Positions 34,590-42,231 of a stretch of 42,231 bases of DNA are shown piece after piece; within the stretch, counting starts at the first letter, position 1, and each line of letters begins with the position of its first letter. The DNA lies in assembly GCA_029260795.1 (NCBI GenBank), contig JAJDCO010000137.1:1-42231 (forward strand). Direction: 5' to 3'. A model generated the notes under the pieces. That model searched no databases, was not told the DNA's origin, and worked only from the letters and a program-made list of their open reading frames with translations. Source of the stretch: Planctomycetota bacterium. GTDB lineage: Bacteria; Planctomycetota; OFTM77. Both the position numbers and the translations under genes were made by a program.

Positions 34590-36107
34590 ATGGCGACGCG
34601 TGCTTTGATGATTGTGGCGGCCCTCCTCGTGGGAGCCGGGACGAGCTCAACGCTGGGCGCTCAGACGACGATCTTCGTCGACCAGAGCAACCTGAACTGC
34701 CCAGGGAGTGGTTCCCAGTCCGACCCCTTCTGCCTGATCCAGGACGGGATCGATGCTGCCTCCGATGGGGACACGGTGCTCGTTCGGCCCGGGACCTATC
34801 TCGAGAACATCGACCTTCTTGGTATGGGCATCAACGTCCGCTCGTCAGCTGGAGCCGAACTGACGATCATCGATGGCCAGGCACGAGCCCCTGTGATCAC
34901 GTGTGAGAGTGGGGAGCCTAGCGGGACTGTCGTGCAGGGCTTCACGATTCGAAACGGTCGCGGCAAGCCACATCCTCCGTTCAATCGGGATGGCGGTGCA
35001 GGGATCTTCTCCTGGAGTGCGTCGCCAACGATTCTGAACTGCACCATTTCTGGAAACGTTGGACCCGACGGGTCTGGCGGAGGAGCGCTCTTCGGTGGAG
35101 AGGGATCGTACGCTCGAATCGCCTACTGCCGTGTCGTCAACAATACCGCCGGCTACGGGGCTGGCATCCTCATCAAAGCGGGCGCCACGGGCCTGGTGAA
35201 GCAGTGCCTGATCGCCGACAACACGGCGAGCGAAGACGGTGGTGGTTTGACTTTTGACGACGATACGACTGGGCGCGCGGTGGGCTGCGTGATCGTCGAC
35301 AATCACGCTGTACGTAGAGCCGGCGGTCTGCAGCTGGACAACACTCAGGGCACGGTCGTCAACTGCACCATCAGCGGCAACACGGCTGGCAGCGGTGGCG
35401 GCGTCTGGGCCTTCGACAACCAGGTCTCGACGATCACGAACACGATCATCTGGGAGAACTCGCCGCAAGAGATCCGGTTCGACTCGGGAACGCTCGACGT
35501 TCAACACTCCGATGTTCGCGGAGGATGGCCGGGAACCGGCAACATCCAGCTCGACCCACAGTTCATCGATGCGCCCAACGGCGACTTCCGGCTGGCGTGC
35601 ACCTCCCCCTGCGTCGACACCGGTACCAACGCCACCGGTGTCACCATGCCTCGCTTCGACCAGTCTGGCCTGGACAACCGCATCATCGGGACGATCGACA
35701 TAGGTGCCGACGAGCTCGGTGTCACCTGGGACTTCCAAGGCACCGGGGCGCCCGGTTCATTGGCGGGCTTCTTGGCCCGGGCGTCCTCAGGGCATCCACC
35801 AGTCATGGTCGGAGAGGTCTACCTCAGCCTCGGTGACGGCTCAGTCGGAGGGGGTATCCCGGTCCCCCTGAGCGGAGGCCGAAGGCTCGGCCTCGAGGTC
35901 GACAGCCTGCTCAGCGCCTGGCTATTCCTCGGGGCGTTTCGCCAGGTCACGACGTTGAACGGGTGCACCGGCACCAGCACCCAGCCGTTCACGATTCCCG
36001 GCGCGGCTCCGCCCGGGATCACGTTCTACTACGCGGGCGTCACCTGGGACCTGACCGCCCTCAGAGTCACGTCGGTCTCGGAGACCAAGAGCGCCGTGAC
36101 CCAGTAG
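34590..36107 (+). CDS. Secreted right-handed beta-helix protein (paralogue 1)
   Basis: A 505-aa protein with a signal peptide (about residues 1-24, ending TLGAQ). A conserved cap follows: TTIFVDQSNLNCPGSGSQSD then PFCLIQDGID, with a probable disulfide. The beta-helix runs from about 60 to 350 with many N-T/N-C turns such as NCTISGN, and Gly-rich rungs. It closes with FRLACTSPCVDTG and IDIGADELG. A C-terminal domain of about 110 residues contains GRRLGLEVDSLLSAW and TFYYAGVTWDLT. The cap and C-terminal domain recur in the gene at 39303, and the cap in the gene at 41283. The start at 34590 follows GGGAG at 34579-34583. It is probably a surface or extracellular binding protein; no catalytic residue can be named. 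Confidence 0.88.
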   Translation: MATRALMIVAALLVGAGTSSTLGAQTTIFVDQSNLNCPGSGSQSDPFCLIQDGIDAASDGDTVLVRPGTYLENIDLLGMGINVRSSAGAELTIIDGQARAPVITCESGEPSGTVVQGFTIRNGRGKPHPPFNRDGGAGIFSWSASPTILNCTISGNVGPDGSGGGALFGGEGSYARIAYCRVVNNTAGYGAGILIKAGATGLVKQCLIADNTASEDGGGLTFDDDTTGRAVGCVIVDNHAVRRAGGLQLDNTQGTVVNCTISGNTAGSGGGVWAFDNQVSTITNTIIWENSPQEIRFDSGTLDVQHSDVRGGWPGTGNIQLDPQFIDAPNGDFRLACTSPCVDTGTNATGVTMPRFDQSGLDNRIIGTIDIGADELGVTWDFQGTGAPGSLAGFLARASSGHPPVMVGEVYLSLGDGSVGGGIPVPLSGGRRLGLEVDSLLSAWLFLGAFRQVTTLNGCTGTSTQPFTIPGAAPPGITFYYAGVTWDLTALRVTSVSETKSAVTQ

Positions 36108-36148
36108 ATCCCGGCGTGTCGTCGGGCGGCATCCGACACGTTGTCCCA

Positions 36149-36241
36149 CCCGACACCCGACAGCTCGCATGCTACCCTCAGCCACTCCTATGGTTGACGT
36201 CACTTTGGGCTCACCCGACAGGCACCCGACACCGCCCGACA
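36149..36241 (+). promoter_or_regulatory. Five CCCGACA repeats upstream of the caspase gene
   Basis: CCCGACA occurs at 36149, 36156, 36214, 36225 and 36235 within the 201-nt gap before the caspase-like gene. The first two are back to back and the last three are 11 and 10 bp apart, close to one helical turn. This suggests binding sites for a regulator, but the word is GC-rich and could be partly chance. Confidence 0.4.
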
Positions 36242-36308
36242 GACTCGACTTGCTAGAGTGAGTCCGGGAAGGGTGTCCGCAGCATTAACCATCAAAAGGT
36301 ACAGAAGG

Positions 36309-38324
36309 ATGTCGATCTCTGCAGGTCGATCCTGGCGATGGGCTCTGATGCCCGTCATCGCCCTCTCATCGCTCGCCACGGCCCAGCCAGCCCAGGAAGA
36401 GGCCCGCGGGCTGACCGCTCCTGAGCAGGCTGAGAGTCGGCTCACCGGCGACCGCTGGGCCTTGTTGATCGGGATTGATCGCTACGACCATGCTCAGGAT
36501 CTGCGCTTCTGCGCGAAGGACATGGAGTCGCTGGCAGACGTCCTGGTTCGACAAGGCGGGTATGACCAGCAACGAGTCCGCCTCCTCACGACCTCCAAGA
36601 ACTCACCGGTGCGCCCCACCCGTACCAACATCCTGATCGAGCTGGATCTGGTGCTAAAGCAGGCCGGGCCGAACGACCTGGTGCTCGTCGCTTTCGCCGG
36701 ACACGGTCTGCTGTCCGAAAGCCAGGACGCCTACCTCATGATCCAGGACTCGGCGCCGGGAGCCTACCTCGAGCAAACCGGGTTGCGGCTCTCTCAGATT
36801 CGCGAGTCCATCGAGCAATGCTCGGCACGTCAGAAGCTCCTCATCTTGGATGCATGCCACAGTGGCTCGAAACGAGGAGCTCCCGACGTCGTCGCGGTCG
36901 AGAAGCTGAAGCCCGAGATGCTGCCGATGGGATCGGGGATCATCGAGCTGTACTCGTGCCAAGGCGATCAGGTGAGCTACGAAGACGAGAATCTAGGTCA
37001 TGGTGTCTTCAGTTACTTTCTGACGCAGGGCCTCAAAGGCGAGGCGGACGCCCAGCTGGAAGGTAATCGAGACGGCTTGATCAGCTCGGCTGAGCTCTAC
37101 GCATACGCGCACGCCCTCACCGGTGCTCACGTAGCAAGGACGTTTGCGGCTCAGCAGCAACCTGTTCAGCGAGGTGAGGTCTCAGGAGGCGTGATTGTCG
37201 CAAGAGCGCGTCAGGATGTTGAGCAACAGCTCTCGAACGACGCCGTCCTCGAAAGGCTCCAGCGTTTGGAGGATGCTAGGCGAACCACGAAGGGCCTGCA
37301 CGAGAGAGCCCGGGGCCTCCTGGAAGCGGCAACGGACTTCGGGCCGGTTGAACGCGTGCGGCTCGGCTTAGAGCTACTGGCACGGGAGCGAATCACCGAA
37401 GCGGAGTTTGGCATTCTTTGCGAAGCTGCGATGCGTCGACTCACGTCGCACAACCTCGCTCGGAAGCGACTTGAAGCGTCGCGGCTGGCGGCTGTGATCG
37501 TCGGAGCTGGCATGTCCGAGCCTCTCCCGCGCCTACCAGGAGCCTCGCGCGACGCTCAGTCCCTGAGAGATGCGCTGACGCGCGTATGGCCAGCGAATGC
37601 CTCGATCACCCTTCTGCAAGACCGAGAAGCCACTGCAGAGTCAGTCAGGCAGTCGATACGAAGCGCATTGTCTCCGATGACTGAGGGCGATCTACTCCTG
37701 GTCTACTTTGCCGGTCACTCGTCGAGCGTGAAAGGCAAGCCGTCGGGTCTGGGCCTTCAGATTGCTCGCGGGAGACCCCAGGGTACATGGTCTCTGGCAG
37801 CTGACTCGGAGGAGAGCCCACCACCAAGAGTCATCCGCTGCACTGGCGAAGTGGATTCTCCTGCCTCGACCGAACTCGGCATGCAAGAAATCGTGGAACT
37901 GACGAGAACAACTCCCGCCAATGTACTCGTCGTGACCGATAGCACTGGAGGAGTCTGGGCAGCCTGGCCGCAGAGCGAGGCCCTTCGACTGCATATCGGA
38001 TACCCGGAAGAAGTCCGCACCCCCGACTTCATTCTGGAGCTGGGAGGAGCCCCTTTGACATCGGTCCTCATTCAAGCGCTCCTTGGGAGAGCCGATCAAC
38101 GCTCGCCGATGACTTTTGGTCACGAGAGCAACGATTTCCTGCCAACTCCGGACGGTTTCGTGACAGCACGCGAACTGACAGCCTACCTGAACTCTTTCTC
38201 CCTGAGCACTCGCGATCTCTCATTCGACCCGACCACGACGAGGGAGGAGTGGTTTCGGTTTCTAATCATCGGCAATGAGAAGTCGGAAGTCGTCGTATCT
38301 CGGAGCACGCTGCCAGCGGAGTAG
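36309..38324 (+). CDS. Secreted protein with two caspase-like (C14) domains, second inactive
   Basis: A 671-aa protein with a signal peptide (about residues 1-26, ending LATAQ). Caspase domain one (about 48-300) has RWALLIGIDRYD, catalytic H132 in AFAGHGL and C183 in LILDACHSGS, and an EF-hand-like GNRDGLISSAELYAY. A helical linker (about 300-390) follows. Domain two (about 392-650) repeats the fold: AAVIVGAGM, H470 in YFAGHSSS and a second TPDGFVTARELTAY, but the cysteine position reads VTDSTGG, with S545 replacing Cys. Domain one can cleave peptide bonds; domain two is probably regulatory or substrate-binding. Most bacterial caspases in signalling or defence are cytosolic, so export is notable. 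The start at 36309 gives the signal peptide; a GTG at 36258 would add 17 residues. Confidence 0.88.
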   Translation: MSISAGRSWRWALMPVIALSSLATAQPAQEEARGLTAPEQAESRLTGDRWALLIGIDRYDHAQDLRFCAKDMESLADVLVRQGGYDQQRVRLLTTSKNSPVRPTRTNILIELDLVLKQAGPNDLVLVAFAGHGLLSESQDAYLMIQDSAPGAYLEQTGLRLSQIRESIEQCSARQKLLILDACHSGSKRGAPDVVAVEKLKPEMLPMGSGIIELYSCQGDQVSYEDENLGHGVFSYFLTQGLKGEADAQLEGNRDGLISSAELYAYAHALTGAHVARTFAAQQQPVQRGEVSGGVIVARARQDVEQQLSNDAVLERLQRLEDARRTTKGLHERARGLLEAATDFGPVERVRLGLELLARERITEAEFGILCEAAMRRLTSHNLARKRLEASRLAAVIVGAGMSEPLPRLPGASRDAQSLRDALTRVWPANASITLLQDREATAESVRQSIRSALSPMTEGDLLLVYFAGHSSSVKGKPSGLGLQIARGRPQGTWSLAADSEESPPPRVIRCTGEVDSPASTELGMQEIVELTRTTPANVLVVTDSTGGVWAAWPQSEALRLHIGYPEEVRTPDFILELGGAPLTSVLIQALLGRADQRSPMTFGHESNDFLPTPDGFVTARELTAYLNSFSLSTRDLSFDPTTTREEWFRFLIIGNEKSEVVVSRSTLPAE

Positions 38325-38332
38325 CGTGACCC

Positions 38333-39103
38333 TCAGCGCAAGACTTCCGGCAGCTGCCAGATGACCCGGCGCTTGCGAGGATCGCGGTCTCGCCAGCGCT
38401 TGAGGCCGAACGCTGCCAGGCACGTCGCAAAGCTCTGCATGTTGTGGGCGCGGTGGCCAACCCGGCGGCCCCAGGCCTGGTAACGCTCGTAGAACTTGCG
38501 CGCTCGCCAGACTTCCCCCGGCTCGGGACGCTCGGCCTCGAAGAAGGCGCGGACGGCGTCGGCGACGATCGGGTAGGGCTCGGGGAACACCTGACGCACG
38601 AGCTCGGCCGGTGGGTGCAGGAGCCGCTGGGTCGGCTCGGTATGCCAGGCGAGGTCGCTGCCAGAGCAGTCCACCGACGGTGCCACCAGGACGGGCTCGG
38701 TCGGCCGGAAGATCTTCCACCGCGAGCAGTCCTTCACTTCCACCGGCTCGAAGTCGATCGGCAGGATGAACAGCCAGCCGCCGGGCCTCTCGACGATTCC
38801 GGACAAGGCCCAGAGCAGCGAGATCTGGCCAGGCTCCTCCCGGTAGGGTGCGGAGATCATCCAGCTCCCCAGGATGCCCACGTTCGCTCCTGGCCGCTGC
38901 CGCCACCAGTGCTGGATCTGATCGGGGTCCGTCGACCCCTGACGTGTCGCACGCGTCAGGAGCTTCTCGATGCGCTCCTGGCAGCCATCGCCGAAGTTCA
39001 TGTCACAGGGCGTCCGGCGCTTCCGGGTGGCTTGCATCGGCACCACACGGATGCCCAGCGAGGCGAGTTGAAGGGCCGACTGCAGGAGCTCGTTCGTGGC
39101 CAT
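38333..39103 (-). CDS. Primase-polymerase-like protein
   Basis: A 256-aa protein. The N-terminal part (LQSALQLASLGIRVVPMQAT ... KLLTRATRQGSTDPDQIQHWWRQRPGANVGIL) follows the opening of bifunctional primase/polymerase (Prim-Pol) domains, including the ATxDxxxIxxWW and P-x-ANxGI phrases. The usual acidic D-x-D/E pair soon after is not evident; LFILPIDFEPVE is the only candidate. The C-terminal part (VRAFFEAERPEPGEVWRARKFYERYQAWGRRVGH ... CLAAFGLKRWRDRDPRKRRVIWQL) resembles the winged-helix tail of phage and plasmid primase-helicases. No ATPase lies between them, so this may be an internally deleted primase or a DNA-binding accessory protein. The start at coding position 39103 follows GGAGG. It ends 8 nt from the convergent caspase gene. 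Confidence 0.62.
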   Translation of the reverse strand: MATNELLQSALQLASLGIRVVPMQATRKRRTPCDMNFGDGCQERIEKLLTRATRQGSTDPDQIQHWWRQRPGANVGILGSWMISAPYREEPGQISLLWALSGIVERPGGWLFILPIDFEPVEVKDCSRWKIFRPTEPVLVAPSVDCSGSDLAWHTEPTQRLLHPPAELVRQVFPEPYPIVADAVRAFFEAERPEPGEVWRARKFYERYQAWGRRVGHRAHNMQSFATCLAAFGLKRWRDRDPRKRRVIWQLPEVLR

Positions 39104-39302
39104 GAGGGTCCTCCGAGAAGATCGATCCACCGCGACCTTCTTCGGTATGAGCGCCCAGGACCCCATTGACAAGAGTTGGCGGCGCGTCATTGTGAACGAC
39201 GTGTAACGGGACGCGGGAATGTCACGCCGTTGTGACCCCGCCAGCGACGAGATTCTCGCCCCTGGAAACGAGCTCGGGGAGCTCGAACCGGCAAAGGTGA
39301 GG

Positions 39303-41270
39303 ATGACAGGCTCTTATGCTCACAGCGGCGAGCGGTATGGGATGTGTGAGTGCCCCACCTCGTTGCCGAGGTCGCTGACATGGAGGAGGAGAGGCATCTT
39401 TCACCGGTGTGCCCTGACGGTCCTTCTGGCCTGGTTGCTGGCTCAACCTGGCGCCACCGCCGCCAACTGGTGGGTCGACGTCCACAACCCGGCCTGCCCC
39501 GGCGACGGCTCGAGCGAGAATCCGTTCTGCCTCATCCAGGACGCGATCGACGCGTCAGGCGACGGCGACACGATCTTCATCCGGCCGGGGACCTACGAGG
39601 AATCGCTGTCAGTCGTCAGGAAGTCGCTCTCGCTGCAAGCCACTGGCTCACGTGAAGACACCTTCTTAGAATTCCCTCCAGGTCGTCATGTGGTTGATCA
39701 GTGTGACGACTTCCGAGTTGTGGGCCTTACGTTTCGAGGCGGAGCCGGGTACTATCGCGGGCTCGGGCTCTCGGTCAATCGGTCGAGTGTATCTATAACC
39801 AGATGCCGGCTTACCCAATTCCGGACCGCAGGCGAAATCGATGCTGGTGCAGCGATCCATGCGTCCGAATCAACGATTAAGCTGCTCGACTCGACCTTCG
39901 ACCGCAATGAAGCTTACCATGGCGTCAATGGAGGAGCATTCTTCTTTCGATCCTGCCTTGTCACAGCCTCGAATTGCCTATTCCTGAGAAACTCCGCATA
40001 TTGGAAAGACGTTTTCCATCCAGCTGGAGGCGCTATCTACGCAGCCGACTCGACCGTAGAGCTCGACTCATGCCAGTTCGTGGAGAACGACGCCGTGCGT
40101 GGTGGAGCCATCTACCTGTCAGAAACAGATGCCTATATCGTTAATTGCAGCTTTGATCGGAATGAGGTGAGAGGCTATAGACATCGTGGAGTTGCCGGAG
40201 GTGCGATCTATGCTGACCATGGCTTGGTCACAATTCGAAACTCGCTCTTCTGCGGCAACTCCGCAGGTGCCTTCGCAGGGTGGGCCAGCGGTGGTGCTGT
40301 CGAAGGAGCGTCTCTTATTGAGACGAGCATCCTGTGCCATAACAGCGTAGGTCACGGCACTCCCATAGACGCTGCTAATGCATACGGAGGTGGAGTCGCA
40401 CACGTGCAGATGGTTGTCAACTCTGTCTTCTTTGCAAATTCGGCAGGCGCGGGCACGAGTGAATTTGGCAGTACAGCGAGCGCGCGGGGCGCGGGGGCCT
40501 TCGAGTCGAACGCCATCGCCTGCACGTTTGTGAGCAACACTGTGACCGCGACCGCCTCGGGCGAGGGAGGCATTGCGACAGCAGAAGGCGCCGGCTTCTT
40601 CGGGGGCTCGCTTCGGTCCTCCATCCTCTGGAACAACGAGCCCGATCAGTTCGCCGGTGCCGCCGTCTCGTACTCGAACGTCATGGGCGGAGCGCCTGGC
40701 ATCGGAAACATCGACGCCGATCCGCTCTTCCTCGGCCCGGACGACTTCCGCCTCTCCTGCACTTCGCCCTGCGTGGACGCGGGCTGGGTCGAGGACCCCG
40801 CCTCACTCCCGCTCCTGGACGCCTCGGGCCTGAACTACCGAGTCATCGGCCCCAGCATCGACATGGGCGCCTACGAGGCCGGCCTGCGCTGGGCGCCGAT
40901 GATCCACCACACCGGACCGCACACTCGCCTCTCGTTCCAAGCCCGAGCTACCCTCTTCGACCCGAAGACGCTCGCCACGGTCTTCATCAGCCTCCAGCCC
41001 GCGCCCGAAGGCGAAGGGCTCCTGCTCCCCGACGGCACCGGACGCCGCTTGGGCCTGGCGCCCGACCTCGCCTTTCAATTCTGGCTCACGCTCCCCGAGA
41101 AGCACCGCACGACCTTCCTCCGCGGCTGCGGCGGAGCTTCGACCCGAGAGCTGAAGCTCCCATCCGGCCTCCCCTCCGGCCTCCGCCTCTTCTACAGCGG
41201 CTTCGCCCAAGATGAGCTCACAGGCGACATCATCAGCGTCAGCGACATCGACAGCATCATTCTCGATTGA
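39303..41270 (+). CDS. Secreted right-handed beta-helix protein (paralogue 2)
   Basis: A protein of 655 aa if started at 39303. The N-terminal membrane segment (CALTVLLAWLLAQPGATA) is unusually far in, so a start at 39342 is also possible; AAAGG precedes the first ATG. The conserved cap (WWVDVHNPACPGDGSSENPF then CLIQDAIDASGDGDTIFIRPGTYEE) matches paralogue 1. A long beta-helix follows, with GGAIYAADS and GGAIYLSE rungs. The end block FRLSCTSPCVDAG and C-terminal domain (GRRLGLAPDLAFQFW ... LRLFYSGFAQDELT) also match. Sample 60-nt lines in the helix core are 45-50% GC, against 68-70% in the C-terminal part, suggesting different origins. The next gene starts 12 nt after its stop, so they form one transcript. 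Confidence 0.85.
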   Translation: MTGSYAHSGERYGMCECPTSLPRSLTWRRRGIFHRCALTVLLAWLLAQPGATAANWWVDVHNPACPGDGSSENPFCLIQDAIDASGDGDTIFIRPGTYEESLSVVRKSLSLQATGSREDTFLEFPPGRHVVDQCDDFRVVGLTFRGGAGYYRGLGLSVNRSSVSITRCRLTQFRTAGEIDAGAAIHASESTIKLLDSTFDRNEAYHGVNGGAFFFRSCLVTASNCLFLRNSAYWKDVFHPAGGAIYAADSTVELDSCQFVENDAVRGGAIYLSETDAYIVNCSFDRNEVRGYRHRGVAGGAIYADHGLVTIRNSLFCGNSAGAFAGWASGGAVEGASLIETSILCHNSVGHGTPIDAANAYGGGVAHVQMVVNSVFFANSAGAGTSEFGSTASARGAGAFESNAIACTFVSNTVTATASGEGGIATAEGAGFFGGSLRSSILWNNEPDQFAGAAVSYSNVMGGAPGIGNIDADPLFLGPDDFRLSCTSPCVDAGWVEDPASLPLLDASGLNYRVIGPSIDMGAYEAGLRWAPMIHHTGPHTRLSFQARATLFDPKTLATVFISLQPAPEGEGLLLPDGTGRRLGLAPDLAFQFWLTLPEKHRTTFLRGCGGASTRELKLPSGLPSGLRLFYSGFAQDELTGDIISVSDIDSIILD

Positions 41271-41282
41271 CGAGGGACACCC

Positions 41283-41924
41283 ATGTCTCGAGCATTCCTC
41301 GCCGCCGTCATGATCTCCGCACTGGGCAGCACCCTGATCGCCCAGACGACGATCTACGTCGACGCCTCAAACCCCAACTGTCCTGGATCGGGAACGAGGA
41401 CTGACCCCTTCTGCAGCATCCAAAGCGCAGTATTCTCGGGAACAAGCGGCGACACTGTCCTAGTCGAACCAGGAGTCTATTCCGAGAATGTCGATTTTCT
41501 CGGTAAAGACATACGGCTGATTGGCAGGCTCGGACCCGGCGCAACAGTGATCGACGGAGCAGGAGGTAACGCCATCGGCTTGACAAACGGTGAAACTCAG
41601 CGAGCGCTGATCAGAGGTTTTGAGATTCGAAACTCTAATACAGGAGTCTGTGCTAACGGCGCTGCAGTCACAGTTACGGGCAACGTATTCTCGAGTAACA
41701 CCACTGCCGTGCGCGCTGGCCTCAGCATCGGTTTAGACCTCGGAGCCACCATAATCACCAACAACACGATCGCGGGCTGCCAAGGCGCAATAAGCTGTGG
41801 TTTTGCAAGCTCGGTTCTCGTCTCAAACAACTTGCTTATTGGCAATTTTAAAGGCTCTCCTAACTACCGAGTGGGTGCCGGAAGCGCGTCCGGCCGCTCT
41901 CGAAGGGGCTTTCGGCTTCCTTGA
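41283..41924 (+). CDS. Truncated secreted beta-helix protein (paralogue 3)
   Basis: A 213-aa frame with a signal peptide (about residues 1-20, ending LIAQ) and the same cap as paralogue 1: TTIYVDASNPNCPGSGTRTD then PFCSIQSAVFSGTSGDTVLVEPGVYSENVDFLG. Several beta-helix rungs follow (VTVTGNVFSSNTTAV, TIITNNTIAG, SVLVSNNLLIGNF). At about 41849 the helix stops in mid-rung and the last 24 codons (KGSPNYRVGAGSASG onwards) are unrelated. The FRL-CTSPCVD block and the C-terminal domain are missing and do not resume in another frame. The break coincides with a jump from about 30% GC (41821-41850) to about 72% (41881-41940). It is probably a broken gene or an unfinished cassette; the ribosome site GAGGGA is intact. 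Confidence 0.75.
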   Translation: MSRAFLAAVMISALGSTLIAQTTIYVDASNPNCPGSGTRTDPFCSIQSAVFSGTSGDTVLVEPGVYSENVDFLGKDIRLIGRLGPGATVIDGAGGNAIGLTNGETQRALIRGFEIRNSNTGVCANGAAVTVTGNVFSSNTTAVRAGLSIGLDLGATIITNNTIAGCQGAISCGFASSVLVSNNLLIGNFKGSPNYRVGAGSASGRSRRGFRLP

Positions 41925-42231
41925 GAGGGGGCGCGCGCTGAAACGCTCCCTCGGCGTCGGGCTCAGGAGCTGCCGGGGCGAGCCCTGCGCTCCCTCGCCG
42001 CCGCCGTCGGCCCCAGTCGCAAGCTCCTTCAGGGCGCGACCGACGCCGACGGCGAGGGAGCTCCGGGGTGCAAGGCGCTCGTGGGCTTAAACTTGCGGAG
42101 AGGACGTGGAGTCGCGACGTCGCAGACTGCAATCACGGCGATTCACTCCGTTCTCGTCAAGTCGGGTCAAGCGGACGAGATACCAAGCCCAGGATCGGCC
42201 CGAAACCACCCACTCACGATTTAGGAGAGGC
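41925..42231. other. Right-edge region, no gene recognised
   Basis: A very GC-rich stretch with inverted repeats (listed separately) followed by about 120 nt of unremarkable sequence. The final TAGGAGAGG looks like a ribosome site for a gene starting beyond the window. Confidence 0.45.
41989..42061. repeat. Long imperfect inverted repeat
   Basis: A 22-nt left arm (41989-42010) pairs with a right arm (42040-42061) with two mismatches around a 29-nt loop; the arms begin GCTCCCTCGCCG and end CGGCGAGGGAGC. A third related copy, GCTCCCTCGGCGTCGGG, starts at 41945. The block directly follows the truncated beta-helix gene. Confidence 0.8.

Noticed and set aside
41989..42061. Integron attC site
   Set aside because: The inverted repeat lacks recognisable RYYYAAC/GTTRRRY core sites, and the nearby recombinase does not look like an integron integrase.
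41860..42132. Minus-strand 90-codon frame in the right-edge GC-rich block
   Set aside because: Arg/Pro/Ala-rich translation of the inverted repeats with no domain or ribosome site.

Overview
The window is GC-rich bacterial DNA. Its gene content points to Planctomycetota, or a neighbouring lineage of similar lifestyle. It has an adjacent DUF1552 / planctomycete-type cytochrome-DUF1592 pair, a secreted sialate O-acetylesterase, several secreted right-handed beta-helix proteins, and a membrane-anchored protein built of carboxypeptidase-regulatory-like repeats. I cannot name a species. No rRNA gene, intact tRNA or CRISPR array was seen.

Left part (about 0.5-24.4 kb) looks like ordinary chromosome. 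A plus-strand run encodes a 3-methyladenine DNA glycosylase (tag), a DUF309 protein and a GH113-like hydrolase. Next comes a tightly coupled trio: LysM protein, Brp/Blh-like membrane protein and small membrane protein. A CA/GA microsatellite follows. The minus strand then carries the repeat-rich anchored protein and the DUF1552-DUF1592 pair. After that come sialate O-acetylesterase, trpS, an SRPBCC protein, a secretin-N-domain-like protein, an 83-aa secreted protein coupled to a 910-aa internally duplicated beta-helix protein, two secreted minus-strand proteins, a PhnA-like zinc protein, a 107-bp tandem repeat and a 410-aa secreted protein. Small palindromic REP-like elements lie in several gaps.

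Middle part (24.95-32.6 kb): a site-2 protease, then a probable defence cluster. The cluster holds a 1612-aa DUF4011-type helicase-nuclease on the minus strand and, divergently, a type IV AbiEi/AbiEii toxin-antitoxin operon behind an AT-rich palindrome.

Right part (32.6 kb to the end) looks like the left end of an integrated element. A 50-nt 3' fragment of tRNA-Gly(CCC) on the minus strand lies just before a tyrosine recombinase gene, separated by four GGGTGTAC direct repeats. The fragment's orientation puts the element to the right. Cargo in view: three related secreted beta-helix proteins (the last truncated), a secreted protein with two caspase-like domains (the second lacking the catalytic cysteine), and a primase-like protein. 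The beta-helix cores are markedly poorer in GC than the conserved ends, and the last gene breaks off at a sharp GC step. The beta-helix/caspase cargo is the most likely place for something undescribed; its function is inference only.
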